Origin: Plantactinospora soyae
GTDB lineage: Bacteria > Actinomycetota > Actinomycetes > Mycobacteriales > Micromonosporaceae
Length of the DNA: 64,000 bases
Reading direction: 5' to 3'
Assembly: GCF_014874095.1 (NCBI RefSeq)
Contig: NZ_JADBEB010000001.1
Location: 7,750,001-7,814,000, forward strand
The translations under genes were made by a program, and so were the position numbers. The notes under the pieces are model-generated. The model was given only the letters and a program-made list of their open reading frames with translations. It ran no database searches and had not been told where the DNA came from. This document shows, piece by piece, positions 43,299 through 52,390 of this stretch. How positions within the stretch are numbered: position 1 is the first letter of the stretch; each line of letters begins with the position of its first letter.

Positions 43299-43606
43299 GC
43301 CCAACGCCCCTCTCGCCGGCCAGGCGGTGGCGGCGACCGCCGCCGAGTCGACCGATCGGACAGCACGGGTACCTGGCCGGAACCGCCCGCTCGTCCATCG
43401 ATGTGCGCAACCCACATCGTAGGGCTGCGGAGCGGGGCCGACCCGGCCGGCGGGCCGGGAGGACCTCGCCCGGCGAATCCGCCCGGTCCGGATGTCGGGG
43501 ACGAAAACCGGCGACGGACGGCGTACGCCTCCTCCGGTTCCGACGAATGTGCGCGGCCATTGCGGGTATGGCCAGACGGACGACCACCGATCCGAGGGGA
43601 CCCGGC
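43299..43606. other. divergent intergenic region, no element recognised
   Basis: The 308 bases separate the DUF523 gene from the Cys-rich protein gene. No clear promoter, repeat or small gene was found. A copper-responsive site might be expected for the second gene, but none of the usual patterns was seen. Confidence 0.4.
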
Positions 43607-44017
43607 ATGACGGCGACGACCCGGCCGATGCTGGCCACTTACCCGGGAGAGATCAACCTCGACCGGGACATGCTCTCCAGGACCATCGACGCCCTGCTCT
43701 CCTGCGGCCAGGCCTGTACCTCGTGCGCCGACGCCTGCCTGAGCGAGGCGGACGTCGCCCAGCTGGTCAAGTGCATCCGTACCGACCTCGACTGCGCGGA
43801 CGTCTGCACCGCCACCGCCCGGGTCCTGTCCCGACACACCGGGTACGACGCCAACCTCACCCGCAGCCTCCTGGAGGCCTGCGCCACCGCCTGCCGGTCC
43901 TGCGGCGAAGAGTGCGAACGGCACGCCAGCATGCACGAGCACTGTCGGATCTGCGCCGAGGCCTGCCGGGTCTGCGAACGCGCCTGCCGGGAGCTGCTGG
44001 CCACCATCGGCGGCTGA
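43607..44017 (+). CDS. four-helix cysteine-rich protein, copper-storage (Csp)-like
   Basis: The 136-residue cytoplasmic protein has 18 or so cysteines spread in helical heptads: CGQACTSCADAC, CIRTDLDCADVC, CATACRSCGEEC, and CRICAEACRVCERAC. This is the DUF326 pattern of the Csp family, where four-helix bundles hold many Cu(I) ions through Cys thiolates. There is no signal peptide, so it is like the cytosolic Csp3. GAGGGG lies 7 bases before the ATG. The context gives no copper gene nearby. Copper storage is inferred from the family; other soft metals are possible. Confidence 0.9.
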   Translation: MTATTRPMLATYPGEINLDRDMLSRTIDALLSCGQACTSCADACLSEADVAQLVKCIRTDLDCADVCTATARVLSRHTGYDANLTRSLLEACATACRSCGEECERHASMHEHCRICAEACRVCERACRELLATIGG

Positions 44018-44493
44018 CCGCTCCGACGACACTCCTGCCCGGCCGAGGTGGCGCGGCGCGGTCCACCGGTCGACGGTGCTCCGGGGCCGGTCCCCCGGAT
44101 CCGACTGCCGTTCCGGCCAGTCCTGCCGGCCGGCCGTACCGACCCGGACCCGACGTTCGCGCAGTGCGCCCGGTACGCCGAGCACCGGAGCGCCGAGCCG
44201 TTCGACCCGGGCGACACCGGGCAGATCGAGACCGTCGACGGGTACGCCCCTGGTCGGACGGCGAAACCGGCCCGTCTGCGAACTCCGCCGCGCCACCAAC
44301 CCACCACCCCGAAGCGGCGCCCACTGTCGACATCGGCGACCACGTGAGCCTGAACACCCTCTGTCAGTGCACATGTACTATCGCCGGACTACTGCGGCGG
44401 CCCTGAGCACCGGACGGGCCCTTCGGAGGGGCCTCCGGTGCGTTGGTGCCGCCTCGTTAGGATCCGCACAGAACAAAGCGGGAGTGGGTTGGG
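44018..44493. other. intergenic region with a hairpin, no gene called
   Basis: A 99-codon frame at 44048-44347 exists but its proline- and arginine-rich product matches nothing and has no ribosome binding site. The hairpin at 44408-44440 is listed separately. Otherwise nothing was recognised in these 476 bases. Confidence 0.4.
44408..44440 (+). terminator. hairpin upstream of the repeat-containing membrane protein
   Basis: CACCGGA (44408-44414) pairs with TCCGGTG (44434-44440), and inside it GGCCC (44417-44421) pairs with GGGCC (44429-44433), around TTCGGAG. The stem is strong and GC-rich without a U tract. It may end transcription from the Cys-rich protein gene 390 bases upstream. Confidence 0.5.
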
Positions 44494-46023
44494 ATGCAGC
44501 CAGTGGGTCCGTACCAGTTCATCGAGGCGATCAGCCTGTGTCAGGTGGGCAGTGTCTGGTCAGCCATCGACGGGCAGGGAAACTCGTACACGGTGGCCGT
44601 GCTCGACGCCACCGTAGCGGGCGATCAGCGCTGGCGGGACGCTTTCACCGGCACGGCACACGGGTTGGCACAGCCGGGAGCGGGCGGGCCCCGCTACGCG
44701 CACGCCGACTTCGCGGCCACCGCCCCCTGGGTGGCGTACGCCAGCAGCGACGGTCCGGGGGCGGAACGGCTGTTCGCGGCGCTCGGGATGGAGTGCCGAC
44801 CCACCCAGTCGGAGCTTGGCGGAATCGAGTCGGCCACCGTCAAGACCCCGGTGGTGGGTGCCACGCCCGGAGCGGACGACGACGAACTCGCGACGCCGAC
44901 GACGCGGCTGACGCCGGGTCTGACGCCGCCCGGCCCGTGGCAGGCCGGGCCACCGCAGCCGGTCACCGGTGAACCGGTCGTCGGGGAGCCGACGTCAGCA
45001 CCCCCGCACCAGGTGTCTGTGCCGCCACACCAGGTGTCCGTGCCGCCGCACCAGAGTTCCGGACCGCCCTACCAGGTTTCCGTACCGCCGGACCAGACGT
45101 CGGCGCCGCCGCACCAGGTCTCCGTACCGCCGCACCAGAGTTCCGGGCCGCCCTACCAGGTGTCGGTGCCGCCGCACCAGATCTCCGTACCGCCGGACTC
45201 GATCTCCGGGCCGCCGCAGCCGCTGCCGGAGATGCCCCGGCCGGGCGTGACCAGTGGGATCCCGGACGACCAGTCGTCGTACGACCCGCTCTACTCACCG
45301 GTCCGGCACATCGTGCCCTCCGAGCCAGCGCCGTCGCGACGTCGACTGTGGATCGGGATCGCCGCGCTCGTCGTACTCGTGCTCGGCGTCGGCGGAACAA
45401 TCTTCGCGCTGACCCAGTCGGGCGGGAACGATCCGAGCCCACCGGTGGCGAGCGCATCGGCGACCAGCCAGCCTCCGGCGCCGCTGCCGACCGCGTCGGC
45501 CCTCAATCCGGGACTGGAGCCGCCGAGGCAGGGCACCTGGCCGGCGCAGTGGCCCAAGTTCGGGGCCGGGGACGGTGTCCGGACGCTGACCGATCTGGAC
45601 GGTCTGGGCTTCACCGTCAAGGTGCCACGGGACTGGCAGTGCATCCCGGGCGGCAAGGCGGACGGCTTCGCCAAGCACTACTGCGGAGTCTCGCCGGGAG
45701 AGAGCCCGGAGATCGGTGGCGAGGTGGTCGTCCGGAACTGCCCGACCCCCTGCGGCCAGGACCAGCAGACCTCGATGCGGCGCGCCGAGGAGGCCTGGGG
45801 CCTGCAGTGGGTGGGCACCGGACGGTACGCCGCCTACGCCGAGCGCAGCTCGCTCAACATCGACGGCAAGGAACGGTACGTCCTGATCATCGTCGCGTAC
45901 TGGCGTAGCGGCAGCGAGGGAGTCGTCGACCGGCAGGTCGTGTTCCGGATGACGGCGCCGCCCGACGGGGCGAACCAGTTGCGGCGGATCGCCAACTACA
46001 TCCGCGACACGGTCGTCTTCTGA
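44494..46023 (+). CDS. membrane-anchored protein with kinase-N-lobe-like start, heptapeptide repeats and extracellular domain
   Basis: The 509-residue protein has four parts. Residues 1-50 (MQPVGPYQFIEAISLCQVGS, then WSAIDGQGNSYTVAVLD) look like the start of a Ser/Thr kinase N-lobe, but no catalytic HRD or DFG motifs follow. Residues 170-239 are ten tandem heptapeptides of the type PPHQVSV. A membrane segment (LWIGIAALVVLVLGVGGTIFALT) is near 286-308. The remaining about 200 residues, with an internal Cys-rich stretch (CIPGG, YCGV, NCPTPCG), would be outside. The layout is that of a sensor kinase that lost its kinase. It overlaps the convergent flippase gene by 28 bases. No function can be given. 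Confidence 0.8.
   Translation: MQPVGPYQFIEAISLCQVGSVWSAIDGQGNSYTVAVLDATVAGDQRWRDAFTGTAHGLAQPGAGGPRYAHADFAATAPWVAYASSDGPGAERLFAALGMECRPTQSELGGIESATVKTPVVGATPGADDDELATPTTRLTPGLTPPGPWQAGPPQPVTGEPVVGEPTSAPPHQVSVPPHQVSVPPHQSSGPPYQVSVPPDQTSAPPHQVSVPPHQSSGPPYQVSVPPHQISVPPDSISGPPQPLPEMPRPGVTSGIPDDQSSYDPLYSPVRHIVPSEPAPSRRRLWIGIAALVVLVLGVGGTIFALTQSGGNDPSPPVASASATSQPPAPLPTASALNPGLEPPRQGTWPAQWPKFGAGDGVRTLTDLDGLGFTVKVPRDWQCIPGGKADGFAKHYCGVSPGESPEIGGEVVVRNCPTPCGQDQQTSMRRAEEAWGLQWVGTGRYAAYAERSSLNIDGKERYVLIIVAYWRSGSEGVVDRQVVFRMTAPPDGANQLRRIANYIRDTVVF
45001..45210 (+). repeat. ten tandem 21-bp repeats coding for PPxxxSx heptapeptides
   Basis: Ten in-frame 21-base units, consensus CCGCCGCACCAGGTNTCCGT plus G/A, run without a break. 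Units 2-4 and 6-8 encode the same order (HQVSV, HQSSG, YQVSV after PP), so a four-unit block of 84 bases has been duplicated. The tract lies between the kinase-like start and the membrane segment. Confidence 0.9.
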
Positions 46024-48731
46024 GTCGAGCCCCTTCCCGCCAGCCGCTGTTGCAGCGCACCCGCCGTACCGTTGCGCCAGCCGGCACCGGCCCATGACCG
46101 CCCGCCCCGATCCTGCCCGGTCGAGGCGGGCGGTGCGTCGCCGGCCGGCAGGCCGAGCAGGGCGATCACCATCAGCGGAAGCCAGGTCGCGTGTCCGGCC
46201 AGCGTGGTCGGCACGTGCGACGCCTCCAGCCACGAGACGTACAGGAAGGCGACCAGGAAGAGTGCCGCGGCCGGGAAGCCGGCCCCCGCCAGCGCGACCG
46301 ACCTTCGCCAGGTGAGCAGGACGAGCAGCGCGACCAGCACTGTGGTGAGCAGCCCACCGACGACGAGAAACTGGACCAGAACGTTGTGCCCGTGGGTGAA
46401 CTCACCACCCAGTTGCACCGTCAGGTCCGGTTCACGCTGGAAGTACCGGGGACCGTGGCCCAGCAGCGGATGCTCGGCCCACCGGTCCAGCAGGGTCCGC
46501 CAGATCCGGCCACGCCGGGTGAACGCCTCGGGGTCCGTCGTGACCAGCGGCACCAGCACGACCGCCGCGACCCCGCTCGCCATCACGCCCGACAGCAGCC
46601 AGGTCCGGGTCGGGAAGAGCCGGACCAGCAGGTACGTGCCCAGCACGGCGGCGACCGCCAACTGACTGCTGCGTGACCCGGTCCAGAACAGCGCGAAGAG
46701 CATGACGGCCAGCGCGCCCCAGCGCAGCGGCGGACGCGCCACGCAGAACACGAACGGGATGCTCAGGGCCAGTGCGATTCCGAGCACGTTGGAATGCAGG
46801 AAGGGGCCGGCGAGAAGGCCACCGAGCAACGCGCTCTTGTCTCCGGCCGCCGCCCCGGAGATGAGGCCCAGGTCGGGGCGGACCAGCGCCAGCAGGATCG
46901 ACCCGGTCGCGGTGACGGCGCCGAGAACGCCGATCACCCCCAGGACCTCGCGCCGGACCGGCTGCAACCAGATGGCGACCGCGGCGAGCGGAAGTGCCAG
47001 CGACACCAGTCCGGGTCGCTGGTGGTTGAGGAGCCCGGACGCCTCGATCGCGAGGAAGGGGGCGAGGACGACGGCCAGCGACCACAGCCGCCCCGGTCGG
47101 CGCCGGTAGCCGCCGTGCGCCGCGAGGACCGCCGCGACCAGGATGAACGCCAGGCTGAGTGCGTCGCCGACCAGGTCGCTCGCCGGTGGGACCAGATCCT
47201 CGCGCGAGTTGAACTCCGGGCGTCCCGTATCGAGGAGCTGGATCAGCAGCGGCACCATCAACCGGAGCCAGGCGAGCACGAACAACAGGCCCACCCCGAA
47301 GGTCCCGACGTCGATCCGGCGTACCAGGGTGCCGAGCGCCCGCCGAGGTGGGGCTTCGTCCCCGCCGGACCCGGCCGGGTCCGAAGGCCCGGGCTCCGTC
47401 GTGGCCCGCTTCCGGAAGCGGCCGACGAACCCGATCGCCACCTCGCCGAGGGAGCGCAGGTCCTCCCGGTACGGCACCGTCAGTTCCCGCAGGGAAGGCA
47501 ATTCCGGCACTCTCCTCACCATCGCGCCGGCGGCCACGACCGACACTCCGTAACCGACCAGGCTGGCGATCGCGGCCCCGACCGCGCCCATCGGGGCGAG
47601 CAGGAACAGGAACACGATGCCGAGAACGGAACCGGCGACCAGCGCACCGGAGGACCAGGCCGCCCTGCCGTTCGCCAACAGAACCGCGCTGAAGATCACC
47701 ATGCTGGTGTAGAGGGTCGTCGCCGCGCAGAGGATGACCGTGGGCAGGACGGCCGGGGCGAACGCGGCACCGAAGACCCACGGCACGGCGATGCCCGCGA
47801 TCGCCGCCAGGACTCCGCTCGCGACGATCGACCCCAGCACGGCGAGCCGGGCGACCGTACTGGCCCGACGCCGGTCGCCACTGCTCGGCCGGCCCATCAG
47901 TACCGTACGGGCCGCCGTCGCGATCACCATCGGAATCTCCGCGACACTCACCGCCACCGCGTAGAAGCCGAGTTCCCGCGCCCCGATCACCGGCAACCCG
48001 ATGATCTGGTCGAGCCGGGCGGTGGAGATCGCCGCCAGCACACCGGGCAGACAGGTCAGCGAGTACGCCAGCAGTGAGCGGGTGGGTATGCCCGGATCCG
48101 GTGGCTCGGGTGGGTCCCCGGTCTCCTCCCCGGCCGACTCGACCCGCTCGGTCGAGAAGTGCAGCCGGACCAGTCCGAGAACGAGTCCGCCGCTCACCGA
48201 GGCGACGAAGAGCAGACCGGCCCAGTACGCGCTCAGGTCCAGCGTCAGGCAGGCGAAGACGACCAGCGCCGTCCGGAGCAGCGCGGGTACGACCTTCACC
48301 AGGTTGACGCCGCGAATGTCGGAGGCACCGGTCAACGCGCCGATGAGCAGGTTGGCGAGGATGTGCAGCGGCGCGAGCAGGGACAGCAGGAGGAACTGGC
48401 CGTAGTGCCCGTCGTCGCCACCGGGAAAGACGAAGAGCCCGAGCACGGCGAGCAGCCCGATCCCGAGCAGTCCGAGGGGTACCGAGGCGATCAGGCTCAC
48501 CTTGGCGGCGGCCCTGGTCGACAGCCGGCCGGTGCGCAGGTGGTAGCTGAGCGCGTCCTGTAACCCGTACGTGCCGATCCAGCCGCAGACGACGATCGGC
48601 AGGGTGAGCGCGGCATAGAGGCCACGACCGGTGGGTCCCAGTTCCCGGGAGAGCAGCGGGCCGACGAGGAGCCCGCTGATCGGGATCAGCAGGTTCGCGA
48701 AGGAGGCGGAGACCAGTTTCCTCGTCGACAT
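45996..48731 (-). CDS. flippase (Wzx/MATE-like) fused to O-antigen ligase/polymerase (Wzy-like) domain
   Basis: The 911-residue protein joins two membrane modules. The N-terminal about 430 residues start KLVSASFANLLIPISGLLVG with the repeated multi-helix pattern of polysaccharide flippases (ELGFYAVAVSVAEIPMVIATA; ILCAATTLYTSMVIF). After a polar linker (about 440-480), the C-terminal half has the O-antigen-ligase pattern: SNVLGIALALSIPFVF, ALFWTGSRSSQLAVAAVLGT, DRWAEHPLLGHGPRYFQR and FTHGHNVLVQFLVVGGLL. One chain would thus flip lipid-linked units and polymerise or ligate them. The ATG at 48731 overlaps the upstream stop (TGATG). The 3' end overlaps the convergent gene by 28 bases. Confidence 0.88.
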   Translation of the reverse strand: MSTRKLVSASFANLLIPISGLLVGPLLSRELGPTGRGLYAALTLPIVVCGWIGTYGLQDALSYHLRTGRLSTRAAAKVSLIASVPLGLLGIGLLAVLGLFVFPGGDDGHYGQFLLLSLLAPLHILANLLIGALTGASDIRGVNLVKVVPALLRTALVVFACLTLDLSAYWAGLLFVASVSGGLVLGLVRLHFSTERVESAGEETGDPPEPPDPGIPTRSLLAYSLTCLPGVLAAISTARLDQIIGLPVIGARELGFYAVAVSVAEIPMVIATAARTVLMGRPSSGDRRRASTVARLAVLGSIVASGVLAAIAGIAVPWVFGAAFAPAVLPTVILCAATTLYTSMVIFSAVLLANGRAAWSSGALVAGSVLGIVFLFLLAPMGAVGAAIASLVGYGVSVVAAGAMVRRVPELPSLRELTVPYREDLRSLGEVAIGFVGRFRKRATTEPGPSDPAGSGGDEAPPRRALGTLVRRIDVGTFGVGLLFVLAWLRLMVPLLIQLLDTGRPEFNSREDLVPPASDLVGDALSLAFILVAAVLAAHGGYRRRPGRLWSLAVVLAPFLAIEASGLLNHQRPGLVSLALPLAAVAIWLQPVRREVLGVIGVLGAVTATGSILLALVRPDLGLISGAAAGDKSALLGGLLAGPFLHSNVLGIALALSIPFVFCVARPPLRWGALAVMLFALFWTGSRSSQLAVAAVLGTYLLVRLFPTRTWLLSGVMASGVAAVVLVPLVTTDPEAFTRRGRIWRTLLDRWAEHPLLGHGPRYFQREPDLTVQLGGEFTHGHNVLVQFLVVGGLLTTVLVALLVLLTWRRSVALAGAGFPAAALFLVAFLYVSWLEASHVPTTLAGHATWLPLMVIALLGLPAGDAPPASTGQDRGGRSWAGAGWRNGTAGALQQRLAGRGSTQKTTVSRM

Positions 48732-49933
48732 CACTGTCCCCCGCGTGATGCCGTACCGCTGACGTCGAGATAGCCGTGTACGGCGAGCGCGCCGATCAGA
48801 CGCTCGGCGAACCGGTCCTCGGAGAACTGGTCACCGATCAGCACAGAGCCGGCGGCGGCCATCGTGTCCAGTTCGGCCGCCGACGCCCGCAGGATCTCCG
48901 CCGCCAGTGCCTCCGGGGTGTCGGCCAACCGGACGGCCGCCGTCTCCGGAACACCCTCGGCACCGACCGGGGTGGTGAAGACCGGGACGGAGTGCGCCAG
49001 CAGCGTCAGGGTCTTCAGTTTGACGCCGGCACCGCTCCAGACCGGAACCACCGCGGCCCGGGCCTCCGCGAGCACCGGCCGGAGATCCTCCAGGTAACCG
49101 CGCACGTCGAGACCGTCGACCGGGGCGAGACTCGCCTGTACCCGGTCGGTGAGGCCCGATCCGACCAGGGTCAGCCGGAAGCCGGCCCGGCGCAGCGCCG
49201 GCCAACCCCGGTCGAGGAAGTGCCGAAGCCCGGACAGGTTGGAGCGGTACGCGAAGCTGCTGAGCCAGACCAGGTGGCGCTCCTGCGGTCGCGGAACGTG
49301 CCCGACCGGCACCGGTACGCAGCTCGGCAGCGTGAAGTCCGCCGTCCGGCCGTGGTGCTCGGCGAGCCGGGCCGACTCCTGTGCGCTGGTCACCGAGACC
49401 GTCGCGCACCGCGACAGCGCCCGGGACTCGAACCGGGTCGAGATCCCGGCCAGGTACCGCGCCCGGAGCTGGTGTGCGAGATCCTCCGCCTCCGCGATGT
49501 CCCCCCGGGTGCTGCCGGCGAGCACGTTGGCCTTGTCCCAGTGCCAGCGCAGCCGGGTGCCCCGGAAGTACACCGCCGCCGCCTCGCCGATGGCGATCCC
49601 CGCACCGTCGCGGGACCGCAGGTCGTCGTGCAGCGGCTGGCTGTAGCGGCTCCGTACCCACGGTGGCAGTCCGTCGGCCATCGCCTCCGGGTAGCGACCG
49701 AGCGGCCCCAGCCGGTCCAGCCGGTACGGCGTCGCCGGATAGTCCCGGACCTCCACCTCGGGCAGCATCGCCCGCAACCGGGCCACCTGGTCGTCGGTGG
49801 TGTCGGGTCGGCGTACCACCGCCAGGGTGAACGGCCGGATCCGCGAGATCGCCCGGAGCATCATGAGTACCCGGACCGGATCGCCCCGGTCCGGGGGCAG
49901 CGGAAAGAACGTCGAGACGACTGTCAGCCCCAT
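48731..49933 (-). CDS. GT4-type glycosyltransferase
   Basis: The 400-residue protein has a GT-B fold layout. The N-terminal half starts MGLTVVSTFFPLPPDRGDPV and contains the acceptor region; the C-terminal half has LVWLSSFAYRSNLSGLRHFL, FRLTLVGSGLTDR, and the sugar-nucleotide site VPVWSGAGVKLKTLTLLAHS followed by PVFTTPVGAEGV. This resembles the GT4 enzymes of exopolysaccharide loci in actinobacteria. It would add a sugar to the lipid-linked repeat unit on the cytoplasmic face. It starts 4 bases after the upstream glycosyltransferase stop, and its own stop touches the flippase gene. Confidence 0.88.
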   Translation of the reverse strand: MGLTVVSTFFPLPPDRGDPVRVLMMLRAISRIRPFTLAVVRRPDTTDDQVARLRAMLPEVEVRDYPATPYRLDRLGPLGRYPEAMADGLPPWVRSRYSQPLHDDLRSRDGAGIAIGEAAAVYFRGTRLRWHWDKANVLAGSTRGDIAEAEDLAHQLRARYLAGISTRFESRALSRCATVSVTSAQESARLAEHHGRTADFTLPSCVPVPVGHVPRPQERHLVWLSSFAYRSNLSGLRHFLDRGWPALRRAGFRLTLVGSGLTDRVQASLAPVDGLDVRGYLEDLRPVLAEARAAVVPVWSGAGVKLKTLTLLAHSVPVFTTPVGAEGVPETAAVRLADTPEALAAEILRASAAELDTMAAAGSVLIGDQFSEDRFAERLIGALAVHGYLDVSGTASRGGQ

Positions 49934-49937
49934 CGGT

Positions 49938-51146
49938 CTAGCGCCTCGCCTCGGTGGCGCTGGCGTCGGCCGCCCGCCGGCGATCCCCGGCCGGGTCGGC
50001 GAGTCGGTGCCAGGTGTCGAGCAGCCGCTCCGCCTGCCGCTCGGGGCGGAACTCCGTACGCAGGCGGGTGGCGAGCGTACCCGCGCGGCGCCGCGCCTCC
50101 GCCCGGTCCCGCACCACCCGCGCCACCGCGTCGGCGAGCGCGGCCGGATCGTCGGGCGCGACCAGCCAGCCACCGTCGTCGTCGACGAGTTCGGGGATGC
50201 CGGAGACGGCGGTGGTCACCACCGGAACCTGCCGGCTGGCCGCCTCCATCAGGAAGACCGGAATGCCGTCGAGATCCCCGTCGGCGCCGCGCGTACAGGG
50301 CAGCACCGCGACGTCCGCGCCGGCCAGTGCCTCGGTCGCCACCGCGTGCGGCACCGCGCCGTGGAACGTCACGGCGGCGGAGACACCGTTCTCCTCGGCC
50401 CGGCGTTCCAGGCTGGACCGCAGCGGCCCGTCACCGTAGACGTCGTACTGGACGTCGAGGCCGGCGGCCACCAGCCGGGCCACCGCGTCGACGCCGGTGC
50501 CGACGCCCTTCTTCTCGACCAGGCGGGCGACGGTGACCAGCCGTACCGTGCCGTCCGGAGCACGCGGCGCCGGGTCGGGCAGTTCGCCGTCGTACGCGGC
50601 CCGGACGATGCTGTGCGGGATCGTCGCCATCGCCACGCCTCGCGCCTCGAGCTGGCGGACGGTCGCGGCCGAGATGACGAAGAGGTGCCGGAGCAGCCCG
50701 AGTCGCCGGGCCAGCCCGACCGGGTTCCGGTCCAGCAGGAAGTCGGCGGCGTGTGCGATGGCGGTCGCGGGCCTGCCGACCTCCTTCGCGACGAGTGCCG
50801 CCACCGAGGTCGGCAGGTTGACGAAGTGCGCGTGGACGACGTCCGGCGCGAAGGACCCGACCTGCTCGGCGAGCGCGATCGCGTGGCTGCCGGCCAGCAC
50901 CGCCCGGCGCAGGTCGGTGGCGCCGAGCGTACGTACCTGGGCGAACAGCCGGACGGGATGACGGAACACCGTACGGACGACCCGGGCGAGTTCGGCGCGC
51001 CGGCCGCCGGGGCGGGCGACGAAGACCTCGACGGTGGCGCCGGCGGACCGGACCGCGCGGATCTCCGCGGAGATGAACGTCTCGCTGTAGCTCGGCGGGC
51101 GGAGCAGGATGTACGCGACCCGTAGACCAGGCCGACCCTCCGTCAT
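49938..51146 (-). CDS. GT4-type glycosyltransferase
   Basis: The protein, 402 residues, shows clear GT-B features: VAYILLRPPSYSETFISAEI at the start, DVVHAHFVNLPTSVAALVAK, ATAIAHAADFL, and the donor-site half with TVRLVTVARLVEKKGVGTGV, YGDGPLRSSLE, VTFHGAVPHAVATEAL and IPVFLMEAASRQVPVVTT (EX7E-like acidic pair region). It resembles colanic-acid-type transferases (WcaL group). The ATG at 51146 lies 5 bases after the preceding stop. It is one of four consecutive glycosyltransferases, so the polymer's repeat unit is likely at least a tetra- or pentasaccharide. Confidence 0.92.
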   Translation of the reverse strand: MTEGRPGLRVAYILLRPPSYSETFISAEIRAVRSAGATVEVFVARPGGRRAELARVVRTVFRHPVRLFAQVRTLGATDLRRAVLAGSHAIALAEQVGSFAPDVVHAHFVNLPTSVAALVAKEVGRPATAIAHAADFLLDRNPVGLARRLGLLRHLFVISAATVRQLEARGVAMATIPHSIVRAAYDGELPDPAPRAPDGTVRLVTVARLVEKKGVGTGVDAVARLVAAGLDVQYDVYGDGPLRSSLERRAEENGVSAAVTFHGAVPHAVATEALAGADVAVLPCTRGADGDLDGIPVFLMEAASRQVPVVTTAVSGIPELVDDDGGWLVAPDDPAALADAVARVVRDRAEARRRAGTLATRLRTEFRPERQAERLLDTWHRLADPAGDRRRAADASATEARR

Positions 51147-51151
51147 CGGGC

Positions 51152-52390
51152 TCACTTCCCGCCCGCGTTCGGTCGCGCCTGCCGGACCGCCTGGAAGAAC
51201 CCGGCGTGGAAGCTCCGGCACTCCTCGTCGGTACGGATCCCCGGCGTCGCCGCCGCGCCCGCGGCCAGCCCGGCCCGCAACTGCGTCGAGTCCGCCAGCC
51301 TCAGCAACGCCTGGCCGAGCGCCTCGGGATCGTTCGGGGGTACGAGGAGGCCGTTGACGCCGGACCGGATCCACTCCCCCGGCCCGCCGCCCTCGGTGGC
51401 GACGATCGGCAGTGCCCGGGCCAGTCCCTGGATGACGGTCTGTCCCAGCGGTTCCGGTCTGGTCGACGCGTGTACCAGCACATCGATCGAGTCGAGGAAG
51501 CCCGGTACGTCGTCGACGTGACCGAGCAGATCCACCTGGTCCACGATGCCCAGTTCGGCGACGAGGCGACGGATCTCGGTCTCGTAGGCCGTCTCGGCGA
51601 ACAGCGGTGCTCCGGCGATCCGGGCCCGTACGTCGGTGCCCCGGAAGGCCAGTGCGAACGCGCGGAGGAAGACGTGCTGACCCTTCCACCGCTGTAGCCG
51701 CCCGACCATGCCGATCCGCCGTACCGCCGGGGCGGGACGGGGAACGGTGACCCGCCGATCGATGCCGACCGGGCTCTGGATCACCATCCTGGGCAGTCCG
51801 GGCCGGAGCCACTGCTCGGCCGAGGCCAGCGTCGTACGCGAGTTGGCGATCACGCCGTCGGCCCGGCCCAACGCGATCCTGGTGAACGCCCCGAAGCCGA
51901 ACCGGCCCAGGCTCTCGGCCGTGACGAGGTCGCGCAGGTGCACGACCAACGGTTTGGTCCCGCCCCGGTCGGCGAACGCGGAGCAGATCGCCGCGGCGGC
52001 CGTGTTGGCGTGCACGAGATCGGCGTCCCGGAACAGCCGGCTGCGTCCCAGCACACCGGCGCCGGCCTGTAGGGCACGCAGGTAACGCGCCGCGAGCAGG
52101 AGGCTTCCGCCCCGGGTGCCGCCGGTGGGCAGCGCCGGCAGGTTCCGCTCCAGTACCACGCCGTGCGCGGTCAACGCGTCGAAGGCGGTGCCGTTACCGG
52201 GCGTGCAGAGCCGGGCCAGCCAGTGCCGCTGCTGCTGGCTGAGCAGCCGGGCGAGGGCCAACTCGGCGCCGCCGCGCTGCGCGGTGTGGCTGACGTGCAG
52301 CACCGTCATCGCCGACGGTCCGGCCGGGTCGCCGTCGGCCGGGCCGAACAGTTGGTCCGGCACCGGGCTGTCGCCGTCAGCGAGACTCAT
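51152..52390 (-). CDS. GT4-type glycosyltransferase
   Basis: This 412-residue transferase has TVLHVSHTAQRGGAELALAR (the GG motif of GT4), ADLVHANTAAAAICSAFADR, a donor half with RRIGMVGRLQRWKGQHVFLR, IVDQVDLLGHVDDVPGFLDS and STRPEPLGQTVIQGLARALP with the conserved Glu of the EX7E region. No membrane segments. The ATG at 52390 lies inside the 3' end of the preceding glycosyltransferase gene (14-base overlap), so the two are translationally linked. Its sugar specificity cannot be read from the sequence. Confidence 0.93.
   Translation of the reverse strand: MSLADGDSPVPDQLFGPADGDPAGPSAMTVLHVSHTAQRGGAELALARLLSQQQRHWLARLCTPGNGTAFDALTAHGVVLERNLPALPTGGTRGGSLLLAARYLRALQAGAGVLGRSRLFRDADLVHANTAAAAICSAFADRGGTKPLVVHLRDLVTAESLGRFGFGAFTRIALGRADGVIANSRTTLASAEQWLRPGLPRMVIQSPVGIDRRVTVPRPAPAVRRIGMVGRLQRWKGQHVFLRAFALAFRGTDVRARIAGAPLFAETAYETEIRRLVAELGIVDQVDLLGHVDDVPGFLDSIDVLVHASTRPEPLGQTVIQGLARALPIVATEGGGPGEWIRSGVNGLLVPPNDPEALGQALLRLADSTQLRAGLAAGAAATPGIRTDEECRSFHAGFFQAVRQARPNAGGK

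Noticed and set aside
44048-44347. 99-codon frame between the Cys-rich protein and the repeat protein
   Set aside because: No ribosome binding site, no family match, proline- and arginine-rich composition.
45001-45210. Tandem repeats resembling a CRISPR array
   Set aside because: The units are contiguous 21-base coding repeats with no spacers, within a reading frame; there are no cas genes.
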